A DNA stretch of 24,242 nt from CAMDHY01 sp943372725 (GCA_943372725.1 CALRZT010000026.1:1-24242); one strand, 5' to 3'. Shown: positions 1 to 8,218, numbered from the stretch's first letter. Made by a program: numbers and translations. Notes: generated by a model from the sequence alone, not told the origin.

Positions 1-160
1 CGCCGCCCCAGCTGATGTTGGTGGCGCCGCCCGACTCCATGCCGGCGATCACCGCGTCGGCGATGGCGTTGCCGGTCGGATCGGCCGCGAGAGCCGGCGT
101 ACCGGCGAGGAGGAGAACGGCGAGGCTGGGACCGGCGAGGCGTAGCGGAAGTCGGGGCAT
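1..160 (-). CDS. Secreted protein of unknown function, N-terminal part (cut by window edge)
   Basis: The minus strand reads from an ATG at 160-158 to the window edge without a stop, giving 53 codons. An excellent Shine-Dalgarno (AAGGAG) sits about 6 nt upstream, which fixes the start. The first about 22 residues look like a Sec signal peptide: basic MPRLPLRLAG, a hydrophobic core (SLAVLLLAG), then a TPALA-A cleavage site. The mature part begins ADPTGNAIADAVIAGMES. Only about 30 mature residues are visible, so no family can be assigned. The gene is divergent from glmU and has a perfect inverted repeat immediately upstream of its ribosome binding site. Confidence 0.7.
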   Translation of the reverse strand, partial: MPRLPLRLAGPSLAVLLLAGTPALAADPTGNAIADAVIAGMESGGATNISWGG

Positions 161-176
161 CGAAGGCTCCTTGGGG

Positions 177-191
177 GGTCCGGTTCGGACC
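177..191. promoter_or_regulatory. Perfect inverted repeat GGTCCG-GTT-CGGACC in the leader of the left-edge gene
   Basis: Six-base arms with a 3-nt centre, 17 bp upstream of the start codon at 160 and just before its ribosome binding site. It could be an operator, or a small hairpin in the minus-strand mRNA leader. The same arms with a 1-nt centre recur upstream of the gntR gene at 23222-23236. The function is inferred only from position and symmetry. Confidence 0.35.
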
Positions 192-573
192 GGGGGAGAG
201 GAAACACCGCATTGCGGCACGCGGAAGGACGATCGGCGACGGCACCGGGCACGAGAGGCGGACGCCGGGCTCTGCGTCGGGAAACGCGATCGCGGAGACT
301 AGCGGGCCACCCGGGCGATGCTGTGACGGGCGTCACGCGCGACCGCCGGGGCGCCGGAAAAACGACCGTGACGACCGCGGCGACCGGACCCGGCCGGCGC
401 CGCCGCCGCCATCAATTCGTCGGCACTGTGGGCGAGGGACCGCGACGGGGCAAGCGGGAGCCGTCGCCTTGACGCGCTCGTGACGGCGAGGGCAAGTGCG
501 GCCCCGATGAAGGCCCGCGGACCGGCGGCGACACCCCTGTCGCTGGTCGGCGACCGACACGAAGGAGAGAACG
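192..573. other. Intergenic region, left-edge gene / glmU
   Basis: About 380 bp between divergent genes with no credible coding frame: the frames present lack ribosome binding sites and recognisable protein content. It holds one CRP-like symmetric site (322-337) and, at its end, the glmU ribosome binding site (AAGGAGA, 562-568). No convincing -35/-10 pair was found. Confidence 0.5.
322..337. promoter_or_regulatory. Candidate CRP/FNR-family binding site
   Basis: TGTGA-CGGGCG-TCACG matches the CRP consensus TGTGA-N6-TCACA at 9 of 10 defined positions, and its core GTGACG-GG-CGTCAC is a perfect inverted repeat. It lies 162 bp from the left-edge start codon and 237 bp from the glmU start. Whether this organism has a CRP-type regulator with this specificity is unknown, and no promoter was placed next to it. 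Confidence 0.25.
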
Positions 574-1923
574 ATGACTGGACGCGGCTGCCTGGCGGTG
601 GTGCTCGCGGCGGGTGAAGGCACGCGGATGCGCTCGGCGCGCCCGAAGGTCCTGCACGCGGTCGGCAACCGGCCGATGATCGCCCACGTCGTCAAGGCGG
701 CGGAAGCCGCGGGCGCCGAGCGGCTGGCGGTCGTCGTCGGCAACGGCGCGGAGACGGTCGCGGCCACCGTTCAGGCCCTGTCGCCCTCGGCCGAGATGTT
801 CGTGCAGGTCGAGCGCCGTGGCACCGCCCACGCCGTTCTCGCCGCCCGCGCCGCGCTGGAGACGGCCACTGGCGACGTCCTCGTGCTCTGCGGCGACGCG
901 CCCCTCGTGCGGCCGGAGACGATCGCCGCCGCCCGCGCTCGCCTCGCCGAGGGTGCCGACGTCGTTGTCGTCGGCTTCGAGGCGGCGGATCCGGCGGGCT
1001 ACGGCCGGCTCATCGTCGACGGCGGCCGGCTCGTCGCCATCCGCGAGGACCGCGAGGCCTCGCCGGCTGAGCGGATGGTGCGGCTCTGCAACTCCGGCAT
1101 CCTGGCCTTCCGCGGCGACCACGTGCTGCCGCTCCTCGACGACATCTCCGACGACAACGCCAAGCGCGAGTTCTACCTGACCGACGCGGTCGCCGGCGCC
1201 AACGCCCGCGGCCTCAGGGTCGAGGTGGTCGTCGCCGGTGAGGACGAGGTCCTCGGCGTCAACGACCGCGCCCAGCTCGCCCGCTGCGAGGCCGTCTTCC
1301 AGGCCCGTGCCCGCGCCGCGGCCCTCGTCGCCGGCGCGACGCTCATCGCCCCCGAGACCGTGTTCTTCTCGACCGACACCGTGCTCGGCCGCGACGTGCT
1401 GGTGGAGCCGAACGTCGTCTTCGGTCCGGGCGTGACGGTGGGCGAGGGGGCGGTGATCCACGCCTTCTCGCATCTCGAGGGCGCCACGGTGGCCGCCGGC
1501 GCCAGCATCGGCCCGTTCGCCCGCCTGCGGCCGGGGGCGGCGATCGGCGCAGGCGCCAGGGTCGGCAACTTCGTCGAGGTGAAGAACGCCACCGTCGAGG
1601 ACGGCGCCAAGCTCAACCACCTCTCCTATATCGGCGATGCCCGCGTCGGCCGGGCAGCCAACGTCGGCGCCGGCACCATCACCTGCAACTATGACGGCGG
1701 CTCGAAGCACTTCACCGACATCGGCGCCGGCGCCTTCATCGGCTCCAACTCCGCCCTCGTCGCCCCGGTGACGATCGGTGCTGGCGCCTATGTCGGGTCC
1801 GGCAGCGTCATCACCGCCGACGTCCCCGCCGACGCCCTCGCCATCGCCCGCGGCCGCCAGGTCGTGAAGGAAGGCCGCGCCGGCGAGATCCGGGCGCGGG
1901 CGAAACAGCGGGGCGGGGAGTGA
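574..1923 (+). CDS. glmU: GlmU, bifunctional UDP-GlcNAc pyrophosphorylase / glucosamine-1-P N-acetyltransferase
   Basis: This cytoplasmic enzyme makes UDP-GlcNAc for peptidoglycan and LPS: it acetylates GlcN-1-P with acetyl-CoA, then uridylylates it with UTP. The 449-aa length is usual for the family. The N-terminal nucleotidyltransferase domain (about 1-230) opens with LAAGEGTRMRS (residues 11-21), and R18 and K25 match the Escherichia coli catalytic residues. LCGDAPLV is the metal/nucleotide loop. The C-terminal left-handed beta helix (about 250-440) has imperfect hexapeptides (IGAGA, VGNF) and conserved acetyltransferase residues in LRPG, EVKN and LNHLSYIGD, followed by NVGAGTITCNYDG. AAGGAGA 5 nt before the ATG fixes the start. 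The partner glmS lies about 1 kb downstream; glmM is not in the window. Confidence 0.97.
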   Translation: MTGRGCLAVVLAAGEGTRMRSARPKVLHAVGNRPMIAHVVKAAEAAGAERLAVVVGNGAETVAATVQALSPSAEMFVQVERRGTAHAVLAARAALETATGDVLVLCGDAPLVRPETIAAARARLAEGADVVVVGFEAADPAGYGRLIVDGGRLVAIREDREASPAERMVRLCNSGILAFRGDHVLPLLDDISDDNAKREFYLTDAVAGANARGLRVEVVVAGEDEVLGVNDRAQLARCEAVFQARARAAALVAGATLIAPETVFFSTDTVLGRDVLVEPNVVFGPGVTVGEGAVIHAFSHLEGATVAAGASIGPFARLRPGAAIGAGARVGNFVEVKNATVEDGAKLNHLSYIGDARVGRAANVGAGTITCNYDGGSKHFTDIGAGAFIGSNSALVAPVTIGAGAYVGSGSVITADVPADALAIARGRQVVKEGRAGEIRARAKQRGGE

Positions 1924-1984
1924 GTCCGTCACCTCGATGCGAGACCGGCGGACGGCAAATCTCGCGGAGCCCGCGCATCTCGGA

Positions 1985-1999
1985 TCGGGTTGCACCCGA
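1985..1999. terminator. Possible hairpin between convergent glmU and DUF4239 gene
   Basis: TCGGGT-TGC-ACCCGA forms a perfect 6-bp stem with a 3-nt loop in the 87-bp gap between the two convergent stops. There is no T tract on either strand, so it is at best a weak or Rho-assisted bidirectional end point. Confidence 0.25.
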
Positions 2000-2010
2000 G
2001 GCTACTACCC

Positions 2011-2769
2011 TCACCGCAGCGCCTTCGCCGCCTCCAGGATCGGCGCCGGCGTCAGTGACGCCGAGCCGCCGAAGGGCTGCTGGTAGGTGAGGACGACGAA
2101 GAACATCGTCGTGATCGCTGCCACCGTGATGGCGAGCGCCCGCACGCGCGCCATCGGCACGGCGGCGTGGACGGCAGCGACCGAGACCAGCAGGATCAGG
2201 GCGAGGCCGACGACGAGAAACCACTGCCAGCCGCGCACGCTCTCCTGGGCGATCGACAGCCGCTGCTGACGCGCCGCCGAGAGGCCGTCGAGCGTGACGA
2301 GGAGCCGTTGCTGGACGAGCGGCGTGAAGCCGCCGTCCGTCAGGCCGCCGAGGACGAATTCGTAGGCTTCCTTCAGCTCCTGCTCGGCCTCCTCGCTCGC
2401 CAGGCCGTCCACCATGTCCTGCCACTCCCGCGCCGCTGCCTCGGCATAGTCAGCCAGCAGGCCGTCCAGGTGCTGGTGCAGGGCGGGATCGAGCGGGGCG
2501 GCATAGATCTCCATCAGGCGGATGCTGCGCGCCTCGGCGTTCACCGCTTCCCGGGCGCGGTCGTCCGTTGCCCAGGTGGCGTTCGCCAGGAACGTCATCG
2601 ACAGGGCGAACATCGCGCCGATGACCGTCTGGATGGTGTCGCTCGGCTTCGACGCGCCGTCCTGGCCGCGCAGCCGTGGCAGCAGGAAGGCGAGGTGCAG
2701 CAGCACGGCGACGGCCGACACCGCCGCGAGGATCAGGAAGAAATCGCCGGTCGGCGTGAATGTGCGCAT
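2011..2769 (-). CDS. DUF4239 (bestrophin-like) integral membrane protein
   Basis: A 252-aa inner-membrane protein with two transmembrane segments near each end (about 10-31, 47-64, 183-204, 211-229) and a soluble helical region between. This layout, the ATDDRAREAVNAEARSI stretch after TM2 and the C-terminal YQQPFGGSASLTPAPI resemble the DUF4239 bestrophin-like family (known pattern: a short acidic and Ala-rich post-TM2 helix, and a DxPFxGxxSVxPxxL-type end). Biochemical function is unknown. The ATG at 2769 is the only start that keeps TM1; the ribosome binding site is weak (CGGAAA). It is read against glmU and glmS and splits them, so it is unlikely to be co-regulated with them. Confidence 0.8.
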   Translation of the reverse strand: MRTFTPTGDFFLILAAVSAVAVLLHLAFLLPRLRGQDGASKPSDTIQTVIGAMFALSMTFLANATWATDDRAREAVNAEARSIRLMEIYAAPLDPALHQHLDGLLADYAEAAAREWQDMVDGLASEEAEQELKEAYEFVLGGLTDGGFTPLVQQRLLVTLDGLSAARQQRLSIAQESVRGWQWFLVVGLALILLVSVAAVHAAVPMARVRALAITVAAITTMFFVVLTYQQPFGGSASLTPAPILEAAKALR

Positions 2770-2926
2770 GGTTTCCGATCACGTGGCCGGAGAGGGGCGC
2801 GCCGTGGGACAGCGATCCCCCTGATGTCCCGCGGCAGTAATGATGGAGGCCGCTCGTCCACACACTATCAAGCGGCGCAGGCGCAGAGTGCTGCCGGCCG
2901 GTCACAAACCGACACCGAGTTTGATT

Positions 2927-2940
2927 GGCGGCCGGCCGCC
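2927..2940. promoter_or_regulatory. 14-bp perfect palindrome in the glmS upstream region
   Basis: GGCGGCCGGCCGCC is its own reverse complement. It lies 50 bp before the glmS ATG and directly after TTGATT (2921-2926), which looks like a -35 box. No -10 box at proper spacing could be placed (TCTACA at 2947-2952 is 20 bp away). It may be an operator, an mRNA leader hairpin, or chance in GC-rich DNA. Confidence 0.25.
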
Positions 2941-2990
2941 CGCTCCTCTACACCGGCGGCGGAACGGAAACGGTACGGGGAAACGCGTCC

Positions 2991-4817
2991 ATGTGCGGCA
3001 TCGTCGGCATCCTCGGCACGCGGCCGGTGGCGGAGCGGATCGTCGAATCGCTGAAGCGGCTCGAGTATCGCGGCTATGACTCCGCCGGCGTCGCAGTGCT
3101 GGAGCACGGCGATCTCACCCGCCGCCGCGCCGAGGGCAAGCTCAAAAACCTCGAGGCCTCCCTCGACCGCGCCCCGCTCACCGGCACTGCCGGCATCGGC
3201 CACACCCGCTGGGCAACCCATGGCGCGCCGACCGAGCGCAATGCCCACCCGCACGCCACCGACCGCGTCGCCGTCGTCCACAACGGCATCATCGAGAACT
3301 TCCGCGAGCTGAAGGACGAGCTCGTCGCCGGCGGCGCCGTGTTCGAGAGCGATACCGACACCGAGGTCGTCGCCCACCTCATCACCCGCGGCCTCGCCGA
3401 GGGGCTCACGCCCCGTGCGGCGATGGGAGCTGCCCTGAAGCGGCTGCGCGGCGCCTTCGCGCTCGCCGCCATCATCAAGGGCGAGGAGGACCTCCTGCTC
3501 GCCGCCCGTCGCGGCTCGCCGCTCGCCATTGGCCTTGGCACCGGCGAGGTCTATCTCGGCTCCGACGCCATCGCGCTCGCCCCCTTCACGAGCCGCGTCG
3601 TCTATCTCGACGACGGCGACTGGGCGGTGCTGACGCGCGAGAGCGTCGAGATCTTCGACGAATACGACCGGCCGGTGGAGCGTCCGGTGGTGGTCGCGGC
3701 GGCCAGCGCCTTCCTCGTCGACAAGGGCAACTACCGCCACTTCATGGCGAAGGAGATCCACGAGCAGCCGGAGGTCGTCGGCCACACGCTCGCCCACTAT
3801 CTCGACTTCGCCACCGAGACGGTGCGCCCGCTCGATGCGCTGCCGTTCGACTTCGCCGACGTCAAGCGCATCACCATCACCGCCTGCGGCACGGCCTTCT
3901 ATGCCGGCCTCGTCGGCAAGTACTGGTTCGAGCGCATCGCCGGTATCCCGGTGGAAATCGACGTCGCCTCGGAGTTCCGCTACCGCGAGGCGCCGATCCT
4001 GCCGGGCGACCTCGCCCTCGTCGTCTCGCAGTCGGGCGAGACCGCCGACACGCTGGCGAGCCTGCGCTACTGCAAGTCCGGCGGCAGCCCGATCGCCGCC
4101 ATCGTCAACGTCACCACCTCGACGATCGCCCGCGAGGCCGGCGCCGTCTTCAAGACGCTCGCCGGGCCCGAGATCGGCGTCGCCTCGACGAAGGCCTTCA
4201 CCTGCCAGCTCGCCGTGCTCGCCTCGCTCGCGATCGCCGCCGGCAAGGCGCGCGGCCGCGTCGATGCGGCGGAGGAGGCGCGGCTGGTGCGGGCGCTGTC
4301 GGAGGTGCCGCGGCTGATGGCGCAGGCGCTCCGCCTCGAGCCGCAGATCGAGGCGCTCGCCCGCCGCATCCACCGCTCCGCCGACGTCCTCTACATCGGC
4401 CGCGGCCTGAGCTACCCGATCGCGCTGGAAGGTGCGCTGAAGCTGAAGGAAATCAGCTACATCCATGCTGAAGGCAATGCGGCGGGCGAGCTCAAGCACG
4501 GCCCGATCGCGCTCGTCGACGAGAAGGTGCCGGTCGTCGTCATCGCCCCGTCCGACCGGCTCTTCGAGAAGACCGCGTCGAACATGCAGGAGGTCGCCGC
4601 CCGCGGCGGCCGCATCATCCTCGTCACCGACGCCGAGGGCGTGCGCAACGCCGGCATCGCGCCGGCCGAGACGCTGGTGCTGCCGGAGATGCCGGAGGAG
4701 GTGACACCGCTCGTCTATGCGGTGCCGATCCAGCTGATCGCCTATCACACCGCCGTGGTGAACGGCACCGACGTCGACCAGCCGCGCAATCTCGCCAAAT
4801 CCGTCACCGTCGAGTAG
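2991..4817 (+). CDS. glmS: GlmS, glutamine-fructose-6-phosphate aminotransferase (isomerizing)
   Basis: The first committed step to amino sugars: fructose-6-P + glutamine to glucosamine-6-P + glutamate, in the cytoplasm. The protein is 608 aa. The start is the ATG at 2991, because the family needs Cys at position 2 (MCGIVGILGT); an open frame continues upstream but would bury the nucleophile. In the glutaminase domain R73 (HTRWATHG, 71-78), N98-G99 (VHNGIIENF) and D123 (SDTDTE) match E. coli numbering. Two SIS domains follow: ACGTAFYAG and SQSGETADT (about 346-354), then GELKHGPIAL and the C-terminal NGTDVDQPRNLAKSVTVE with K603. No glmS ribozyme features were seen upstream, as expected outside Gram-positives. 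Confidence 0.98.
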   Translation: MCGIVGILGTRPVAERIVESLKRLEYRGYDSAGVAVLEHGDLTRRRAEGKLKNLEASLDRAPLTGTAGIGHTRWATHGAPTERNAHPHATDRVAVVHNGIIENFRELKDELVAGGAVFESDTDTEVVAHLITRGLAEGLTPRAAMGAALKRLRGAFALAAIIKGEEDLLLAARRGSPLAIGLGTGEVYLGSDAIALAPFTSRVVYLDDGDWAVLTRESVEIFDEYDRPVERPVVVAAASAFLVDKGNYRHFMAKEIHEQPEVVGHTLAHYLDFATETVRPLDALPFDFADVKRITITACGTAFYAGLVGKYWFERIAGIPVEIDVASEFRYREAPILPGDLALVVSQSGETADTLASLRYCKSGGSPIAAIVNVTTSTIAREAGAVFKTLAGPEIGVASTKAFTCQLAVLASLAIAAGKARGRVDAAEEARLVRALSEVPRLMAQALRLEPQIEALARRIHRSADVLYIGRGLSYPIALEGALKLKEISYIHAEGNAAGELKHGPIALVDEKVPVVVIAPSDRLFEKTASNMQEVAARGGRIILVTDAEGVRNAGIAPAETLVLPEMPEEVTPLVYAVPIQLIAYHTAVVNGTDVDQPRNLAKSVTVE

Positions 4818-4923
4818 CGCCGTCACCGTAGCGTAGCGGTCTCGTCCGAAGGTTCGCCTTGCCATTTGGATGGCCGGGCGATTGCATGGCGCTCGGGGTC
4901 GAGGGCGAGCAGACGGGACAGCG

Positions 4924-5598
4924 ATGACGCGCCTGCGCAACTATTTCCTCACCGGCGTCATCGTCGCCGGACCGATCGGCATCACGTTCTATCTGACGTG
5001 GTCGTTCATCCACTGGGTGGACAGCCTGGTGAAGCCGCTGATCCCGGCCGGCTACAACCCCGACGCCTATCTCCAGTTCTCCGTTCCCGGTGTCGGCCTC
5101 CTGTTCGCGCTCGCGGCCCTGACGCTGCTCGGCTTCCTCACCGCGAACTTCGTCGGACGATCCCTGCTCAGGGTCGGCGAACGCGCCCTCGACCGCATGC
5201 CGCTCGTCCGCAACCTCTATCGCGGCCTGCAGCAGATCTTCCAGACGGTGCTGACCCGCTCGGACAACTCCTTCAAGAAGGCCGGCCTGATCGAGTATCC
5301 GCGCCTCGGCCTGTGGTCCGTCGTCTTCATCTCCTCGAACGCCCGTGGCGAGATCGCCGACAAGCTGCAACCCGACGACGAGGTCGTCTCGGTGTTCCTG
5401 CCGACGACACCGAACCCGACGTCCGGCTTCCTGCTCTACGTGCGCCGCTCGGAGATCCTCGAGCTCGACATGACGGTGGAAGAGGCGGCAAAGCTCGTCA
5501 TCTCCGCCGGCCTCGTCATGCCCGGCGACAAACCCGGCAGCGCGCAGCCCGCACCACCGGTTCCGGTCGCCGCGACGCTTTCGGCGGCGGCCGAGTAG
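4924..5598 (+). CDS. DUF502 family membrane protein
   Basis: A 224-aa inner-membrane protein of unknown function. It has the hallmark DUF502 layout: MTRLRNYFLTG start, TM1 (about 8-30, ending in WSFIHWVD), the KPLIPAGYNPDAYL segment, TM2 (about 55-77, GFLTANFVGRSLL), then RMPLVRNLYRGLQQIFQTVL and a soluble domain with SFKKAGLIEYPRLGLWSVVF. I chose the ATG at 4924 because family members start with (T)RLRNYFLTG; an in-frame ATG at 4870 would add 18 Arg/Gly-rich residues without precedent. It lies 106 bp after glmS on the same strand and ends 1 bp from the convergent recG stop. The glmS-DUF502-recG-sdhE-mfd order recurs in Rhizobiales. Confidence 0.9.
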   Translation: MTRLRNYFLTGVIVAGPIGITFYLTWSFIHWVDSLVKPLIPAGYNPDAYLQFSVPGVGLLFALAALTLLGFLTANFVGRSLLRVGERALDRMPLVRNLYRGLQQIFQTVLTRSDNSFKKAGLIEYPRLGLWSVVFISSNARGEIADKLQPDDEVVSVFLPTTPNPTSGFLLYVRRSEILELDMTVEEAAKLVISAGLVMPGDKPGSAQPAPPVPVAATLSAAAE

Positions 5599-5599
5599 C

Positions 5600-7693
5600 T
5601 CATCCCGACCGCAACAACCGCACCGCCGCATCCCGCCGGAACAGGTGCAGCAGCACGCGCAGCGCCTGTCCGCGCGGGCCGGCGAGTTCGGGATCGGTGG
5701 CGAGGATCAGCCGCGCGTCGTCCCGCGCCGCCTCGACGAGCTCCCCGTGCAGCGCGAGGTCGGCGATGCGGAAGCCGGGGCTGCCGCTCTGGCGGGTGCC
5801 GAGCAGTTCACCCTCGCCGCGCAATTTGAGATCCTCCTCGGCGATGCGGAAACCGTCGTCGCTGTCGCGCAGCACCGCGAGCCGCGCCTTCGCCGTCTCG
5901 CCGAGTGGGCCGCGATAGAGCAGCAGGCATACCGAGGCCCGGTCGCTGCGGCCGACGCGGCCGCGCAGCTGGTGTAGCTGCGCCAGGCCAAAGCGCTCGG
6001 CGTGCTCGATGACGATGATCGTCGCGTCCGGCACGTCGACGCCGACCTCGATCACGGTGGTGGCGACGAGGATGCGCGTCTCGCCCGACCGGAACGCCGC
6101 CATCGCCGCGTCCTTCTCCACCGTCGACATCCGCCCGTGCACCAGCCCGACCATCCCGCCGAAGCGCGCCTTCAGAGCCGTGTAGCGCTCCTCGGCGGCC
6201 GACAGGTCGACGAGCTCGCTCTCCTCCACCAGCGGACAGACCCAGTAGGCCTTCTGGCCCTCGGCAGTCGCCACCGCGAGGCGCTCGACGAGCTCCTCCA
6301 TCCGCTCGAATGGCACGGTGCGGGTGTCGATCGGCCGGCGGCCCGCGGGCTTTTCCGTCAGCCGCGACACGTCCATGTCGCCGAACAGCGATAGCACCAG
6401 CGTCCGCGGGATCGGCGTCGCCGTCATCACCAGCACGTCGACGCCGGCGCCCTTCGAGGTCAGCGCCAGCCGTTGGTGGACGCCAAACCGGTGCTGCTCG
6501 TCGACGACGGCGAGCGCCAGATCGGCGAACGCCACGCCGGTCTGGAACAGCGCGTGCGTCCCGATGGCGACATCGATCGTGCCATCGGCGAGGCCGGCGA
6601 GCGCCGCCTGCCGGTCGCGGCCGCGATCCTTTCCGGTGAGCAGCGCCACCCGCAGCCCGGCGGCGTCGGCCAGCGGCGCGATCGAGGCATAGTGCTGGCG
6701 GGCGAGCAGTTCTGTCGGCGCCATCAGCGCCGACTGGCCGCCGGCCTCGGCGGTCATCGCTGCCGCGAACAGCGCCACCATCGTCTTGCCGGAGCCGACG
6801 TCGCCCTGCAGCAGCCGCAGCATCCGGTGCGGCGCCGACAGATCGGCGGCGACCTCGGCGATGGCGGCGTCCTGCGAGCCGGTGAGCGCGAAGGGCAGGG
6901 CGGTCCGCAGCTTCTCGGTGATTTGCCCGGTCGGTGGCCGCGCCCGCCCGACCGCCTTGCGCTGGCGTGCCCGCACCAGCGCCAGCGCCACCTGGCTCGC
7001 CAAGAGCTCGTCATAGGCGAGGCGCGACCGGCCCGGTCCGTCGAGACCCGCCGAGCGCAGCTCGTGCACGTCGGCAAGTGCCTCGCGGAAGCCCGGCCAC
7101 CCCTGACGCGCCAGCCATGCCGCGTCCTGCCACTCCGGCAGCACGGGAACGGCGGCGAGCGCCGCCGCCACCGCCCGCGACAGCGATTTCTGCCCGACGC
7201 CCTCGGTGAGCGGATAGACCGGCTCGACCAGCGGCAGGCTGGCGAGGTCGTCCTCGGCGACGACATAGTCGGGGTGGGCGATCTGGGCGCGTGCGTTGAA
7301 CCACTCGCCGAGGCCCGAGACGTGCCGCACGGCACCGACCGGCAGCTGCTTCTCCAGCCAGTCGGCGCGCGGGTGGAAATAGATCAGCGCCACCTCGCCG
7401 GTCTCGTCGTGGCCGAACACCTTGTAGGGCGCCCGCGAGCCCGGCCGCGGCGGCTCATGGCGGTCGATGCGCAGCGTCAGCGTCACCACCGCCCCGTGCG
7501 GCATGCGGGCGACGCCCGGGCGCAAGCGCCGGTCGACGATGCCGGTCGGCAGATGGAACAGCAGGTCGGCGATCAGCGGCTCACCGCCATCGGGCGGATC
7601 GAGCAGCCGCTCCAACGCCTTGCCGAGTTTCGGCCCGACGCCCTTCAGCGACGAGACGGGCCGAAACAGGGGATTGAGAATCTCGGGACGCAT
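5600..7693 (-). CDS. recG: RecG, ATP-dependent DNA helicase
   Basis: A branched-DNA helicase (superfamily 2) that regresses stalled forks and processes Holliday junctions and R-loops. The 697-aa length is normal. The N-terminal wedge/OB-fold region is about 60-150. The helicase core has Walker A GDVGSGKT (297-304), the DEQH box (398-401, VVDEQHRFGVHQR), TATPIPRTL (424-432), ATTVIEVGVDVPDA (544-557) and motif VI QLHQLRGRVGRS (572-583). The C-terminal LRGEGELLGTRQSG is typical of RecG. The ATG at 7693 gives MRPEILNPLFRPVSSLKGVGPKLG, the usual start with its helix-hairpin-helix-like KGVGPK; the ribosome binding site is weak. The gene is divergent from sdhE-mfd. Confidence 0.97.
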   Translation of the reverse strand: MRPEILNPLFRPVSSLKGVGPKLGKALERLLDPPDGGEPLIADLLFHLPTGIVDRRLRPGVARMPHGAVVTLTLRIDRHEPPRPGSRAPYKVFGHDETGEVALIYFHPRADWLEKQLPVGAVRHVSGLGEWFNARAQIAHPDYVVAEDDLASLPLVEPVYPLTEGVGQKSLSRAVAAALAAVPVLPEWQDAAWLARQGWPGFREALADVHELRSAGLDGPGRSRLAYDELLASQVALALVRARQRKAVGRARPPTGQITEKLRTALPFALTGSQDAAIAEVAADLSAPHRMLRLLQGDVGSGKTMVALFAAAMTAEAGGQSALMAPTELLARQHYASIAPLADAAGLRVALLTGKDRGRDRQAALAGLADGTIDVAIGTHALFQTGVAFADLALAVVDEQHRFGVHQRLALTSKGAGVDVLVMTATPIPRTLVLSLFGDMDVSRLTEKPAGRRPIDTRTVPFERMEELVERLAVATAEGQKAYWVCPLVEESELVDLSAAEERYTALKARFGGMVGLVHGRMSTVEKDAAMAAFRSGETRILVATTVIEVGVDVPDATIIVIEHAERFGLAQLHQLRGRVGRSDRASVCLLLYRGPLGETAKARLAVLRDSDDGFRIAEEDLKLRGEGELLGTRQSGSPGFRIADLALHGELVEAARDDARLILATDPELAGPRGQALRVLLHLFRRDAAVRLLRSG

Positions 7694-7854
7694 GGGCGCG
7701 ACGTTACGGGATCGGCGCGCCGCGCGCAGGTGTTGCGCGTCGATCCAGGCAGGAAGCGTCGCGACGCACCTAAGCTTCGCGTCAGGGACGTGCCCGATCG
7801 GAGCGTCGTCCAGAAGCGCATACCTCCCATCGATGTCGCTTTCCCGCTTTCCCC

Positions 7855-7882
7855 CTGACTTTTCCGCCGGTCGGCGCTAGAA
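7855..7882 (+). promoter_or_regulatory. Candidate housekeeping promoter for sdhE-mfd
   Basis: CTGACT (7855-7860) and CTAGAA (7877-7882) are separated by 16 bp and end 30 bp before the sdhE ATG. Both boxes are imperfect matches to TTGACA/TATAAT but stand out as less GC-rich than the surroundings. Confidence 0.4.
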
Positions 7883-7912
7883 CGCGGCGCGAACGTCGCG
7901 AGAACCTCGATC

Positions 7913-8218
7913 ATGACCGGAACCATCCTCACGAGCGCCGAGCTCGACCCGCGCCGCCGTCGCGTGCTCTTCCGCGCCTGGCACCGCGGCACCCGCGAGA
8001 TGGACCTGCTGCTCGGTGCCTTCGCCGATGCCCGCCTCGCCGCCATGAGCGAGGCCGAGCTCGACGCCTTCGAGGCGCTGATGGAGACGCCTGACGACCT
8101 TCTCTACGGCATCTTCACCGGCCGCCTGGCGCCGGAGGATGCGGCGGACGCCGCCATGATGGGCGACTTGATGGCCTTCCACCGGGCCGGCCTCGGCCTG
8201 GCGGCGGTGGAGCGATGA
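7913..8218 (+). CDS. sdhE: SdhE, FAD assembly factor (succinate dehydrogenase flavinylation)
   Basis: A 101-aa cytoplasmic protein of the DUF339/SdhE (yeast Sdh5) family, which promotes covalent FAD attachment to the succinate dehydrogenase flavoprotein. It carries RRRVLFRAWHRGTREMD with the RGxxE flavinylation signature (RGTRE, about residues 25-29), followed by the acidic five-helix pattern (LDAFEALMETPDDLLYGIFTG). Its TGA overlaps the mfd start in an ATGA junction at 8215-8218, implying coupled translation. The sdhE-mfd linkage is common in Alphaproteobacteria. Confidence 0.93.
   Translation: MTGTILTSAELDPRRRRVLFRAWHRGTREMDLLLGAFADARLAAMSEAELDAFEALMETPDDLLYGIFTGRLAPEDAADAAMMGDLMAFHRAGLGLAAVER

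Noticed and set aside
412..1995. Long open frame (527 codons) antisense to glmU
   Set aside because: It mirrors the glmU codon pattern; low-complexity Gly/Ala/Asp/Arg composition, no family signature and no ribosome binding site. Typical antisense shadow in GC-rich DNA.
4861..4874. Small hairpin GCCAT-TTGG-ATGGC between glmS and the DUF502 gene
   Set aside because: Only 5 bp and no T tract; not supported as a terminator. The ATG within it (4870) was also rejected as the DUF502 start.
2868..4940. Open frame of 690 codons antisense to glmS
   Set aside because: Same explanation: its composition is the complement of glmS codons, and glmS has full family motifs.
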